Origin: a virus
DNA length: 50,893 bases
Virus record (IMG/VR): IMGVR_UViG_3300008261_000094
Coordinates: 1-50,893 of that record
Strand: one strand, 5' to 3'
Within the stretch, counting starts at the first letter, position 1; the number at the start of each line of letters is the position of its first letter. Shown in pieces: positions 34,183 to 42,070 of the stretch. Both the position numbers and the translations under genes were made by a program. The notes under the pieces are model-generated. The model saw nothing but the letters and a program-made list of their open reading frames with translations. It had not been told where the DNA came from and made no database searches.

Positions 34183-34563
34183 TGTCTGCAATGAAGTAGG
34201 AATTTCATCTGCTGGTTTATTAAGGCGGTCTTTCACCTTTCGACTTTGATGATTCATCCATTCTTGAATGTTCATATGGTCTAGCCAGTCTCCAACTGTA
34301 GGAATAAAGCCCATATCTTCTTTAACGTGCTGTTCACCAACATAACGTGTATAGACAACTTTGCCATCACTGTTGATAAATGATTTACCAAAGCGTTGCT
34401 CGCACTCAAAAATACCCATTGTATGATGGCGCATTGCACGATGACGCCAATCTGGATAAAATGCCTTAGATTGGTCAAACCAATCATGAATATCTAAGTA
34501 ATCTTCCATTTTACCACCAAATAATTTAACGCTATTTTTAGCATGTATTTCAGGATGTGCCAT
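34177..34563 (-). CDS. His-rich conserved protein of unknown function
   Basis: 128 residues from ATG 34563 (AAGGAGA upstream). MAHPEIHAKNSVKLFGG, then YLDIHDWFDQSKAFYPDWRH, RAMRHHTMGIFECEQRFG and GEQHVKEDMGFIPTVGDWL are highly patterned: many His, Asp and Glu that could bind a metal. I recall similar proteins in bacteria and phages as a domain of unknown function (DUF6915-like), from memory. The 3' end abuts the 18-bp repeat array, whose last unit touches the stop codon. Confidence 0.75.
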   Translation of the reverse strand: MAHPEIHAKNSVKLFGGKMEDYLDIHDWFDQSKAFYPDWRHRAMRHHTMGIFECEQRFGKSFINSDGKVVYTRYVGEQHVKEDMGFIPTVGDWLDHMNIQEWMNHQSRKVKDRLNKPADEIPTSLQTV

Positions 34564-34777
34564 ATGTGTTATCTCCTTGATAAAAAATAAATGGAGCCTG
34601 AGCAATCTTTTCGTATTGGTCATGATAAAGATTAATCTTGGTTCTGCCCCACTTATAAGTTTCTAATAAACCTTCAACTCCATCTTCGTTTACTTTGGTA
34701 ACAATTAAAAAGCATCCCTCAAGTTCATGACCTGGAATCACTTGAATAACATCATTTAAAATTGCATTAGGCATCAT
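34550..34777 (-). CDS. Small paralogue B of a tandem pair
   Basis: 75 residues. Same plan as the next gene upstream (34777-34983): NDVIQVIPGHELEGCFLIVT, then GVEGLL, INLYHDQYEKIAQAPF. A compact SH3-like beta barrel is likely from the strand pattern. The start overlaps the upstream stop (base 34777) and its end overlaps the His-rich gene start. Function unknown. Confidence 0.7.
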   Translation of the reverse strand: MMPNAILNDVIQVIPGHELEGCFLIVTKVNEDGVEGLLETYKWGRTKINLYHDQYEKIAQAPFIFYQGDNTYGTS

Positions 34778-34983
34778 TATTCCTCCCCAAAAGTATTTGG
34801 TACAAATACGGCAGTTCCAATACGTTCATAATCCTCATGCTTAAGACGAATATAAGCTTGACCTTGTAAGGGAATTTGGACAAAACCTTGAATGCCCCAT
34901 GACTTTATTTCAGTTACTAAAACAAAGCATCCTGACCAATCATGGTCAGGACTAATTTGAACAACGTCATTAACAGATATCAT
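34777..34983 (-). CDS. Small paralogue A of a tandem pair
   Basis: 68 residues from ATG 34983 (GAAGGT six bases upstream). NDVVQISPDHDWSGCFVLVT, GIQGFVQIP, IRLKHEDYERIGTAVF align with paralogue B along the whole length at roughly 35-40 percent by eye. They arose by tandem duplication. Probably a small beta-barrel domain; function unknown. Confidence 0.7.
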   Translation of the reverse strand: MISVNDVVQISPDHDWSGCFVLVTEIKSWGIQGFVQIPLQGQAYIRLKHEDYERIGTAVFVPNTFGEE

Positions 34984-34985
34984 TT

Positions 34986-35465
34986 TCATACCTTCTTTAA
35001 CGTATTATGATATTCTAATATTTCTTGTCGATAGCGCATAGAGTAATATCTTTTTTGCTTCATGACTTTATCTGCATTCTTTAAAAAAGTCTTTAAAGAA
35101 CAATAGCCCTTACTTGTTAAGTAGACAGCTTCAGGCAATACGTAACTTGAGATAAAATCATCAGAAACACTTGATTGAACAACGAGTGTTTTTCCTATTT
35201 TCATGACTTCATAATAAAACCAATTTATATTTTTTTCATGTTCAGGAAACTGATAATCAAATGAAATGGGTGTAAATATAGTATCGTCATAATAATGAGA
35301 AACACTAATAAATGCATCAAATTCTAATTGTTGACGATGCTTTTCAGCATCCATTTTTGTTTTAAACTTAAATGCTTTTTCGACATCCATTAAAAATCCA
35401 GATGGAGAAAGATAAAAGTTTCGATGCTGTTGTTTTAAACGAAGTAACCACACTCTTATCGCCAC
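34986..35465 (-). CDS. Basic protein of unknown function
   Basis: About 159 residues; GTG 35465 has AAGG very close, so the exact start is uncertain (GTG 35453 is an alternative). Rich in Lys, Phe and Tyr, with helices at both ends (KQKRYYSMRYRQEILEYH). A possible DNA-binding protein from its charge; no motif. Ends close to the paralogue pair. Confidence 0.55.
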   Translation of the reverse strand: MAIRVWLLRLKQQHRNFYLSPSGFLMDVEKAFKFKTKMDAEKHRQQLEFDAFISVSHYYDDTIFTPISFDYQFPEHEKNINWFYYEVMKIGKTLVVQSSVSDDFISSYVLPEAVYLTSKGYCSLKTFLKNADKVMKQKRYYSMRYRQEILEYHNTLKKV

Positions 35466-35510
35466 ATCCTTAAAATAATTGATATCTATATTCTAAATCA
35501 AAAAGAAAAA

Positions 35511-35990
35511 TTATTCTTGAAATAAAGATGTCATATCTTCATCAAGTTCTAGATAAATATCATATTCCTTAAGCCATTCTTTAACGGTTTTAGATTTATC
35601 AAAAGTAAACTCATTGTCCGAGTCATTGCATAGAGCAGAAAATAAAGTTTCTTCGCTAAGCATGGAAGCTTGGCGTTTAAATTCAGCAATTTCGGTAGGT
35701 GTGTAAACAAAATCAATATCGGTTGTTCCAATCAAATAATCATGTTCTGACATATTAATATGGTCAGATAAAATATCTTTCATATACTCTGAAGTACTAA
35801 CTGATTGGTCGTAATTATCTGAAAAAGGTCGAAACTTAGCGCTATCTTGATATTTCTTAGATTCGCCACTTCCAAAATACCATTTAATATCTTCATATCG
35901 TTGAGAATAATCATTATCATCATATTCGCTAGTAAATGATGCATAAAATCCAGTAGGAATTAATTCGTGAATATAATAAAAGTAAGGCAT
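35511..35990 (-). CDS. C-terminal part of a frame-broken protein
   Basis: Strongly acidic 159 residues, starting MPYFYYIHELIPTGFYASF. ATG 35990 has no RBS. The same frame is open upstream, and skipping one T in the TTTTT at about 36003-36007 joins it to the gene at 35929-36252 as ILSSFAHIMPYFYYIHEL, which reads like one protein of about 245 residues. So this is probably the second part of that gene rather than a gene of its own. Function unknown. Confidence 0.55.
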   Translation of the reverse strand: MPYFYYIHELIPTGFYASFTSEYDDNDYSQRYEDIKWYFGSGESKKYQDSAKFRPFSDNYDQSVSTSEYMKDILSDHINMSEHDYLIGTTDIDFVYTPTEIAEFKRQASMLSEETLFSALCNDSDNEFTFDKSKTVKEWLKEYDIYLELDEDMTSLFQE

Positions 35991-36252
35991 GATATGGGCA
36001 AAAACTTGAGAGGATATGACTGAGATTATTTTTAATTAAATAAATCTCATTAATAAATTTATATTCAGTATAGCTTAAAACCTCATTTTTTAATTTAGAC
36101 ATATTAAGCTTAATTGAATCATTTAATGAAATATTAAGTAAATCGCTTTGAATTTCAAATGTTCCAAACAATAAATGTTGTTTTGGTAATTCATCGTTAA
36201 TGTCCTGCTCTTCAACTAAAGCAATATAAGAAGCATATTCAGGTTTAGACAT
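35929..36252 (-). CDS. N-terminal part of a frame-broken protein
   Basis: 107 residues as read, with GGAGA before the ATG. Residues 1-84 look normal (YASYIALVEEQDINDELPKQ, then ISLNDSIKLNMSKL). The last 23 (ALLLLYSRINSYWILCIIY) look like out-of-frame sequence. See 35511-35990 for the continuation in the next frame. Either a programmed +1 shift on UUU-U, a true mutation, or a sequencing error in a T5 run. Confidence 0.6.
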   Translation of the reverse strand: MSKPEYASYIALVEEQDINDELPKQHLLFGTFEIQSDLLNISLNDSIKLNMSKLKNEVLSYTEYKFINEIYLIKNNLSHILSSFCPYHALLLLYSRINSYWILCIIY

Positions 36253-36289
36253 ATAGATTCTCCTTTGTTGATTTTATGTATAAAAATGC

Positions 36290-36298
36290 ATTTTAGCA
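36290..36298 (-). promoter_or_regulatory. Extended -10-like promoter
   Basis: TGCTAAAAT on the minus strand, between a terminator (36317-36338) and the gene starting at 36252, so a promoter is expected here. One mismatch to TATAAT. Confidence 0.45.
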
Positions 36299-36316
36299 TA
36301 TTGTTTTCAAAAGAAA

Positions 36317-36338
36317 TAGGGAGCCAGTTGGCTCCCTA
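36317..36338 (-). terminator. Terminator of the 3D-domain gene
   Basis: TAGGGAGCC pairs with GGCTCCCTA around four bases, followed on the minus strand by TTTCTTTTG. It overlaps the gene's stop codon at 36336. Confidence 0.75.
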
Positions 36339-36782
36339 TGCTTGACTCGGCTTATAATTTTTTAATATCCGAATCTTTACTTTCTGAACGCCCATCTTGA
36401 GTAAAGCTTTACGAGACTTGGGATAATAAATATCCACTCTACGCCCCTTTATTTTGCCTCCTGTATCATCAGCTCTACGAATCTCTTTACGCCCATCTGG
36501 AAAGGTAATTTCCACCCAAGTTCCTAGCGGAATTACTTTCGGGTCAACTGAAATCGTAACACCAGGCTTTAGTTTTCTACCGCTTTTGGTATGTTGACTA
36601 CAGCCCTTACAGTTAGCATTATAAAACGTTGCTCGAAATGTCCAAGTGCTCTCTTTCTTTTTCACAGATTTGGATTCAGCAAAGGCTAAGCTTAGCTGAG
36701 GGTTTTCGAGCTTTGCTGCAAGTATCCAGTGGATAAGTATTGCTAAAACAATAGCCACCAGATACTTCAGAAGCTTTGACAT
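36336..36782 (-). CDS. Exported 3D-domain (double-psi beta-barrel) cell-wall protein
   Basis: 148 residues. An N-terminal hydrophobic helix (YLVAIVLAILIHWILAA) is a signal or anchor. Then a 3D/DPBB domain: FRATFYN, GVTISVDPKVIPLGTWVEI, RRADDTGGKIKGRRVDIYYP. The three Asp that name the 3D domain are present (SVDP, RADD, VDIYY). The domain is shared with MltA lytic transglycosylases and Bacillus YabE/YocH, which cut or remodel peptidoglycan. In a phage it could help lysis or exit. RBS GGTGAGG. Confidence 0.82.
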   Translation of the reverse strand: MSKLLKYLVAIVLAILIHWILAAKLENPQLSLAFAESKSVKKKESTWTFRATFYNANCKGCSQHTKSGRKLKPGVTISVDPKVIPLGTWVEITFPDGRKEIRRADDTGGKIKGRRVDIYYPKSRKALLKMGVQKVKIRILKNYKPSQA

Positions 36783-36840
36783 GACCTCACCCCAGTGTTT
36801 TTTTATTTACACCGTGGTCTAATGTGGTAAAACATTTGCA

Positions 36841-38628
36841 CTACTTAACAGTCTGAAAGATGTCTTTTGCGCTGTTCTCGGCATTCTTCTCTGTTAAATC
36901 GGAGAGAAGAGTGATTTTATCGGAAAAATCTTTAATTGCTCCTCTTGATGCGTAACTACAATCGATAAGTACAGAATGAACTTTAAAATCTTTTTCTTTT
37001 TTCTTATTTGCGAATTCATCTAAGAATTCTTGACTTACACCACATTGACCATCAGTGATGAACAAGATATCTGCTTTCTTAAACTTGTTCATTTCAATTA
37101 CTTCAAGTGCTTTCGTTAATGGCTCAGTGAAATCCGTGCCACCGCTACTGAACACTTCAGCGATATCTAGCAACTGTTTCGGTTTTAGAGAACCACGTTC
37201 AATAATTTCAACATTTTGAACGCGGTGGTCAAAACCAATATATGCAAAGTTGCGACGTTGATGATGGGCAATCTCAAGCATCGCAAGCGATACAGCTTTA
37301 GACCAAACTTCTGATTTACCAGACATGGAACCTGACATATCTACGCAACAGATAATAGGGCCTTGCCCCATGGGTACTCGATTACGTCTATCATACTGAA
37401 GAAGTTGTTTTTCTGAATAACGTTGGAAAAATAACTTCTTAGTTGTATTATTGGCTAAAAGCATTTTCTCAGATGGCAAAGCATCTTGAATGTTATCGCC
37501 AGTGCGAACACTTTGAATACCCATATATCCATCTGTTGAATTCGATTCTAGTCCCTCTTTAGCAAGCTTTTTAAAACGACCTAACAACTTACCAATATCA
37601 CGAAGCTTCTTATTGCTTCGCAAGGAATCCATGGCATCTTTCTTTTCTTCATAAGAAACGCGAGAGTTATTATCTCCACCGCCTAATCCCCATGCTTGAA
37701 TTAAATCGCTTACTTCTTTTACTTCTTTTTCTGCAACTTTGGCTGCATTCCGAAGTTGATTATGAAGCTCGCGCATATTATGAAGATTAGAAGGGTCATT
37801 TATCGACTGGGAAGCTTGGTCGAGAAGTTTTTGAATGTCTCCAGATTGTTGACGAATTTGCTCTGCTGCTTGTTTAGCTTCTTCGGGAGTCATTCCAGTA
37901 GATGGACTTCCAAATCCATTAAGTCCACTACCGCCAGACCATTTGCCAGTATTAGCATAATTGTCATATCGAGATGCATAGTCGTCTAACTTATCTTTTG
38001 CTTGAGTATTGCTAAGCAAGTCATTAAGCATTTGAAAGAACTGGTCTCCAGAAGTAGGATTAGCGTCCGGATTTTCTTCATGCTCTTTATTCATTTTATC
38101 TTTCATTTCATCAATTTTTTTATGAACTTCTTCGATAAATACTTCTGAAGCCATAGCTGATGCGACTTGGTCAAGCTTTGTATGGCTACGAAGCTTTTGA
38201 TATTCTTTTGTAACCATTAGTTCTTGCATCATTTCACGATTAAAATGAACAGCTTCGTAAATATCATTTTTATCTTTAATTGTAGGCTTATACTTATACA
38301 AAGACATAAAGATATCTTGTGCTAATTCGGGAAAGGCATTTAAAATCTTTTCTCCCTGCTCAACACGTTCTTGCATCTTAGAAGAAAGATAATAAACCTC
38401 ATCATAAATCTCATAATCATAAGCTAATTGGTCGATAGTATGAAGGGTTTTCTCTTTCTTTTTATTCCAAAAAGATTGATACGGCTTATACTTGGAATAC
38501 CCATATCCATAATTATATCCGCCATATCCACCATACCCACCGTAACCGGAGTATCCACCCCAATCGTCATAATCGTCATAGTAGCGCGACGAATAGGAAT
38601 AGGAATCGTATTTACCTTTCTTTGCCAT
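36841..38628 (-). CDS. VWA-domain protein (ViaA/CoxE-like partner of MoxR ATPase)
   Basis: 595 residues from ATG 38628 (GGGGAGA upstream). A Tyr/Gly/Ser low-complexity N-terminus of about 55 residues is followed by a long helical region. The last about 170 residues are a von Willebrand A domain with a complete MIDAS: CVDMSGSMSG, SSGGTDF and FITDGQ. It is encoded just after the MoxR ATPase gene, as in bacterial RavA-ViaA and related pairs, where VWA proteins act as metal-dependent adaptors. Length is somewhat greater than ViaA (about 480). Target in the phage is unknown. Confidence 0.88.
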   Translation of the reverse strand: MAKKGKYDSYSYSSRYYDDYDDWGGYSGYGGYGGYGGYNYGYGYSKYKPYQSFWNKKKEKTLHTIDQLAYDYEIYDEVYYLSSKMQERVEQGEKILNAFPELAQDIFMSLYKYKPTIKDKNDIYEAVHFNREMMQELMVTKEYQKLRSHTKLDQVASAMASEVFIEEVHKKIDEMKDKMNKEHEENPDANPTSGDQFFQMLNDLLSNTQAKDKLDDYASRYDNYANTGKWSGGSGLNGFGSPSTGMTPEEAKQAAEQIRQQSGDIQKLLDQASQSINDPSNLHNMRELHNQLRNAAKVAEKEVKEVSDLIQAWGLGGGDNNSRVSYEEKKDAMDSLRSNKKLRDIGKLLGRFKKLAKEGLESNSTDGYMGIQSVRTGDNIQDALPSEKMLLANNTTKKLFFQRYSEKQLLQYDRRNRVPMGQGPIICCVDMSGSMSGKSEVWSKAVSLAMLEIAHHQRRNFAYIGFDHRVQNVEIIERGSLKPKQLLDIAEVFSSGGTDFTEPLTKALEVIEMNKFKKADILFITDGQCGVSQEFLDEFANKKKEKDFKVHSVLIDCSYASRGAIKDFSDKITLLSDLTEKNAENSAKDIFQTVK

Positions 38629-38695
38629 ATCTTTTCTCCCCTTGAGATGGTTATAACTTAACATGATAAAAATAATTCGTCAATAGAAAATGGAA

Positions 38696-38719
38696 AAGGC
38701 TGGAATTTAATCCAGCCTT
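38696..38719 (-). terminator. Terminator after the MoxR gene
   Basis: AAGGCTGGA pairs with TCCAGCCTT around six bases, followed on the minus strand by TTCCATTTTC. The U-tract is imperfect, so some read-through into the VWA gene is likely. Confidence 0.65.
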
Positions 38720-38722
38720 AAA

Positions 38723-40186
38723 TTAGAATGGTTGACTTGCTTCTACTTCAATTGCAAACAAATCTTCATCTGATTCATCATTTGTAGAGGCATTATTTAA
38801 GCAACTATCGACAATGAGATTGAGCATCGCTTGTACATCGGATTTCTTTTTCTCGAAGTCAGATGTATCACGTTGATTAAGATTCGCATCTTTAATGACT
38901 TTATCAATCTTCTGAATGATTTTGGTAAGATTTGTTTTTGCTTCTACTGCTGCGCCAGCACGTTCTTTAACGTCACTTACAGACATTACTTTTGTGCGAA
39001 TCTCAACAGCATTATCAATCAATTTACGAACCTCAAGGTCAAACGGATTGACAAGCTTTTCAATCTCTGTGCTGATTGTTTCAATGTCATCTTTCTTTTC
39101 CCAAAGAACATGAACAAGTGACTCTAAGTCGGAAAGAATAACTTTTTCTCGACCTGCAATGACTGCACTTGCTTGCATAATATGAACGCAAGCATTGAGT
39201 CGGCGGTCAGAAATATTAATACCCTTCTTTGTAAACTCGCGAATTAACTTCTCGAATGTTTTTAAGATACCATCTGGTACATCAACACGATTTGCTTGAT
39301 AACGAATCGCATCAATCTCATCAAGTGTAATTGTAGTATGCTCTTGGTCTGCTAGTTGATTTGAACGAAGCAAGGTAGAGGCTCTCATTGCACTTAGGCG
39401 GTTATTTGTATCTTGCATATAGCCAACCCAGTGACGGAATACCAAGCGGTCATGCAAAGCAACTAAGCTATCATCATCTGGTTCTTCATTAGAAGCGGCA
39501 ATCAATAAGCGAAGATTAACCTTACTTGGCTTACCATCATTGTACCAAATACCCTCGTTAAGAATCGGAAGAAGGATATTCAAAGTAGGCTCATTGCACT
39601 TGTATATCTCGTCAAGAAAGGAAATTTCTGCCAATGGTAAGCGTCCATTAGGAATCCGTACAAATCGGTCTTCTTCCATCGCTTTAATTGAATATGGACC
39701 TAACAACTCTGATGGGTCTGATGTACGATTCAAGAGCCAAGTAAAACAACGAGAATCAGTAATATGCTTAGTAAATTCAGTTGCTAGGAAAGATTTCCCA
39801 GTTCCCGGTGGACCCAAAAGTAAAATATGCTTACCAGATACAAGAGCAAGCATCATATCGCGGATAACATGCTCACGCTCAAAGATTTTATTTTGAAGTT
39901 GTTCTTGAATTTTATTTAATTTTTGAGCTGCATCAGAAGCCATTTGCTTAATTTGCTCTGCACTAAATACTTCAGTAATTGATTTAGATTGAACTACTTC
40001 TTGTTGTAGTGGTTTTGTAATTTGTTGTTGAACCATTTTTTGAACAGGTTCATTGGGTACAATTTCTGTCTTTCTAGCAAAAGTTGTTTGTGCGGGTTTA
40101 TCTACAATAGTTGCCTTTGCAACAACCGACCTCTTTACTTGTTTTGCTGAGTCATTGTCCTCAATAATCCATTTAGCCATACTCAT
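38723..40186 (-). CDS. MoxR-type AAA+ ATPase (RavA-like)
   Basis: 487 residues from ATG 40186 (GGAGGG eight bases upstream). After a Gln/Val-rich N-terminus of about 80 residues comes the AAA+ core: Walker A GPPGTGKS (125-132), LNRTSDPSELLGPYS (a MoxR-type insert), Walker B ISFLDEIYK, sensor LIAASNEEP and LHDRLVFRHWV with an Arg finger. The lid and a helical C-terminus follow. MoxR ATPases remodel partner proteins with VWA adaptors; here the VWA gene follows. The leader mRNA begins with a long hairpin (40209-40258). Confidence 0.9.
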   Translation of the reverse strand: MSMAKWIIEDNDSAKQVKRSVVAKATIVDKPAQTTFARKTEIVPNEPVQKMVQQQITKPLQQEVVQSKSITEVFSAEQIKQMASDAAQKLNKIQEQLQNKIFEREHVIRDMMLALVSGKHILLLGPPGTGKSFLATEFTKHITDSRCFTWLLNRTSDPSELLGPYSIKAMEEDRFVRIPNGRLPLAEISFLDEIYKCNEPTLNILLPILNEGIWYNDGKPSKVNLRLLIAASNEEPDDDSLVALHDRLVFRHWVGYMQDTNNRLSAMRASTLLRSNQLADQEHTTITLDEIDAIRYQANRVDVPDGILKTFEKLIREFTKKGINISDRRLNACVHIMQASAVIAGREKVILSDLESLVHVLWEKKDDIETISTEIEKLVNPFDLEVRKLIDNAVEIRTKVMSVSDVKERAGAAVEAKTNLTKIIQKIDKVIKDANLNQRDTSDFEKKKSDVQAMLNLIVDSCLNNASTNDESDEDLFAIEVEASQPF

Positions 40187-40208
40187 TATCAATTCCCTCC
40201 AGAAAATA

Positions 40209-40258
40209 AATAATATTCATAAACATTCCGACAGGACCGGAAGCTCATGAATATTATT
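40209..40258 (-). promoter_or_regulatory. 5'-leader stem-loop of the MoxR mRNA
   Basis: AATAATATTCAT and ATGAATATTATT form a perfect 12-bp stem; inside it TTCCG and CGGAA form a second stem around seven bases. It starts about nine bases after the -10 element, so it would be the very 5' end of the transcript. 5'-terminal stems of this type protect mRNA from decay in Bacillus; a regulatory ligand is not evident. Confidence 0.6.
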
Positions 40259-40266
40259 CTCAATTT

Positions 40267-40275
40267 ATTATATCA
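40267..40275 (-). promoter_or_regulatory. Extended -10 promoter of the MoxR-VWA unit
   Basis: TGATATAAT (TGn plus perfect TATAAT) on the minus strand, just upstream of the leader hairpin and just after the clpP stop. Confidence 0.65.
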
Positions 40276-40297
40276 TATTGTTACTTAAAAATCTAAT

Positions 40298-40888
40298 TTA
40301 CTTTATAATGACCGCATCGACCAAACCATAATCAACAGCGTCTTTTGCTTTCAACCAGTAGTCTCTTTCGACATCTGCTTGAATCTTTTCCAATGGCTGG
40401 CCTGTATTATCAGCAAGAATCTGATTTAAATCATCTTTCATACGAAGGATACGAGCTGCACTAATTGCAATGTCGCTTGCTTGACCTTCGACTCCACCCA
40501 AAGGTTGGTGAATCATAATTTCAGCATTAGGAAGAGCAAAGCGCTTTCCTTTTTCTCCTGAAGATAAGAGTAATGCCCCCATAGATGCTGCACGTCCAAT
40601 ACAAATCGTACTTACTGGACACTTAATGTAATTCATCGTGTCCAAGATTGCCATGCCAGCAGTAATAGAACCACCAGGACTATTAATATAAAAATAGATA
40701 TCACGTTCACTATCCTCCGCCGCTAAAAATAGAAACTGTGCAACAATCGCATTTGCTACAGTATCATTTACTTCCGTACCTAAGAATACAATACGGTCTT
40801 TCAAAAGGCGAGAATAAATATCGTAAGAGCGCTCACCGCGTCTATCGGATTCAATAACATAAGGAATAACTGCCAACTTAAATCCCAC
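40298..40888 (-). CDS. clpP: ClpP-type serine protease
   Basis: 196 residues, the length of host ClpP. Catalytic triad: S102 ([11 protein letters not shown]), H127 (IMIHQPLGG) and D176 (ERDYW). [12 protein letters not shown] is the conserved substrate loop. The start is uncertain: GTG 40888 overlaps the upstream stop, TTG 40876 is an alternative; no clear RBS, so it is probably coupled. ClpP degrades proteins fed by an ATPase; no ClpX/ClpA is in the window, so it would use host ATPases or, as a guess, the neighbouring MoxR protein. Could process phage or host proteins. Confidence 0.93.
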   Translation of the reverse strand: MGFKLAVIPYVIESDRRGERSYDIYSRLLKDRIVFLGTEVNDTVANAIVAQFLFLAAEDSERDIYFYINSPGGSITAGMAILDTMNYIKCPVSTICIGRAASMGALLLSSGEKGKRFALPNAEIMIHQPLGGVEGQASDIAISAARILRMKDDLNQILADNTGQPLEKIQADVERDYWLKAKDAVDYGLVDAVIIK

Positions 40889-41087
40889 TTTCTAATGATT
40901 GTTTGCGATATCTAGCAGGCAATACATCAACTGCCTGATTAATTATAGATAGTAACTCAGTCGCTTCTGCAATTTCTTCTTCAGTTAATTCATTAACAGT
41001 ATAAGTATTTAATAAGTTATCTAATCTTCCAACACATCTATTTAATTCAGTGCGTGTTTTGTCGATTGGATTTATTTTTGGAAGCAT
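40878..41087 (-). CDS. Small helical protein upstream of clpP
   Basis: 69 residues from ATG 41087 (GGAAGGTGAT upstream). Mostly helical; middle [20 protein letters not shown]. Overlaps the end of the preceding gene by 41 bases and the clpP start by about 11. Function unknown. Confidence 0.6.
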   Translation of the reverse strand: MLPKINPIDKTRTELNRCVGRLDNLLNTYTVNELTEEEIAEATELLSIINQAVDVLPARYRKQSLESGI

Positions 41088-41319
41088 CAAAATCACCTTC
41101 CTGTTCAGAACAAAAATAACTATTTGAAATATAATCTGGAAACGATAAAGGTCTTCCTGCTATATCGTCCAACATTATCTTATGGTAATGCTTACGCCAT
41201 CGATGATACATAAATTTTCCTGTCTGATATCCATCCTGTTGATATAATCGGTGGGAATAATAGTTATGATAATAAAAAAATAACGAATGATACAAACGAG
41301 AAAAAATTTTACGTATCAA
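41047..41319 (-). CDS. Small His/Tyr-rich protein
   Basis: 90 residues from TTG 41319 with GAGGTGAT upstream. N-terminal half is strikingly rich in Tyr, His and Arg (LYHSLFFYYHNYYSHRLYQQ). Overlaps both neighbours by a few bases. No family recognised. Confidence 0.55.
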   Translation of the reverse strand: MIRKIFSRLYHSLFFYYHNYYSHRLYQQDGYQTGKFMYHRWRKHYHKIMLDDIAGRPLSFPDYISNSYFCSEQEGDFDASKNKSNRQNTH

Positions 41320-41612
41320 TAGTACATCACCTCATGTAAATTAAATGCTTCAGATGGCTTAAGCTCAATAATTTTAAATCCTTGAAATAAATAAGATTGT
41401 AACTTTTCTCTAACTTTATGTTCATCTCCCCACCAACACTGATAGCCATAAACTGTTTCCCCGCAATCAAGGAGAATTTTTGGACTGGCTAACCGCGCTT
41501 CATGATGAGGAAGTGAATCTCCTAAGTATGTTCCGTAACCAAAAATCTTAATGACTTTTTCATTTACATTACTTTCATAAATAGCCCCTACTCGAGCGCC
41601 AACTGACGACAT
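41316..41612 (-). CDS. Protein of unknown function, small
   Basis: 98 residues, RBS AAGGAG. Contains GYGTYLGDSLPHHEARLASP, LLDCGETVYGYQCWWGDE and a C-terminal IIELKPSEAFNLHEVMYY: a well-patterned alpha/beta domain with conserved-looking Gly, Trp and His. I do not recognise the family. Four-base overlap with the next gene. Confidence 0.65.
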   Translation of the reverse strand: MSSVGARVGAIYESNVNEKVIKIFGYGTYLGDSLPHHEARLASPKILLDCGETVYGYQCWWGDEHKVREKLQSYLFQGFKIIELKPSEAFNLHEVMYY

Positions 41613-41634
41613 AATAACAACTCCTTGATTTATA

Positions 41635-41880
41635 TTAATGAATCATCGCATCAATGTAATCTAAAATCTCCATTGATGAGGCGATGGATGCATCCATGTC
41701 TGCAATATTGCCGTATAATTCACTGATTGCTTTTTTAAGGAGTTCTTCTGCTTCGTCTTTTGGTATCAAGTAGTAGTCTGCAACAATCTGTTCTTTGGAG
41801 GCAAAACGCATTAAAGGCTTTCTCTGAACTGAAGGCTTTGTAACTTGCTGTTGTAATTCTTGTGACTCACTTTCCATCAT
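41635..41880 (-). CDS. Small helical protein
   Basis: 81 residues, starting at one of two adjacent ATG codons (41880/41877) after AAGGAGG. N-terminus Gln/Ser/Lys-rich, then a helical pair (AEELLKKAISELYGN, then IASSMEILDYIDAMI). Overlaps the stop of a 51-residue gene. Function unknown. Confidence 0.6.
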   Translation of the reverse strand: MMESESQELQQQVTKPSVQRKPLMRFASKEQIVADYYLIPKDEAEELLKKAISELYGNIADMDASIASSMEILDYIDAMIH

Positions 41881-42032
41881 AGCACCTCCTTCGCTTCTTG
41901 TTTAGATAATTCTTCTTCTTTTTCAAAAGTTAAAGAAGAATTCGAATAAAGAAGATATAAGTCGCCTTCTTTTGTTAAAAACTCGAATTCTTCTTGTGAC
42001 ATATTATTTAAATAAATTTTATCTTCCATCAT
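41877..42032 (-). CDS. Short acidic protein, 51 residues
   Basis: Reads MMEDKIYLNNMSQEEFEFL and ends in a Glu/Lys-rich helix. GGGGGTT lies three to six bases before two adjacent ATG codons, and the stop overlaps the next ATG (ATGATG). Tight packing and an RBS argue that it is real. Confidence 0.55.
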   Translation of the reverse strand: MMEDKIYLNNMSQEEFEFLTKEGDLYLLYSNSSLTFEKEEELSKQEAKEVL

Positions 42033-42070
42033 AATAACCCCCAGTATGTATTTAGGAATATTCGACAGAA

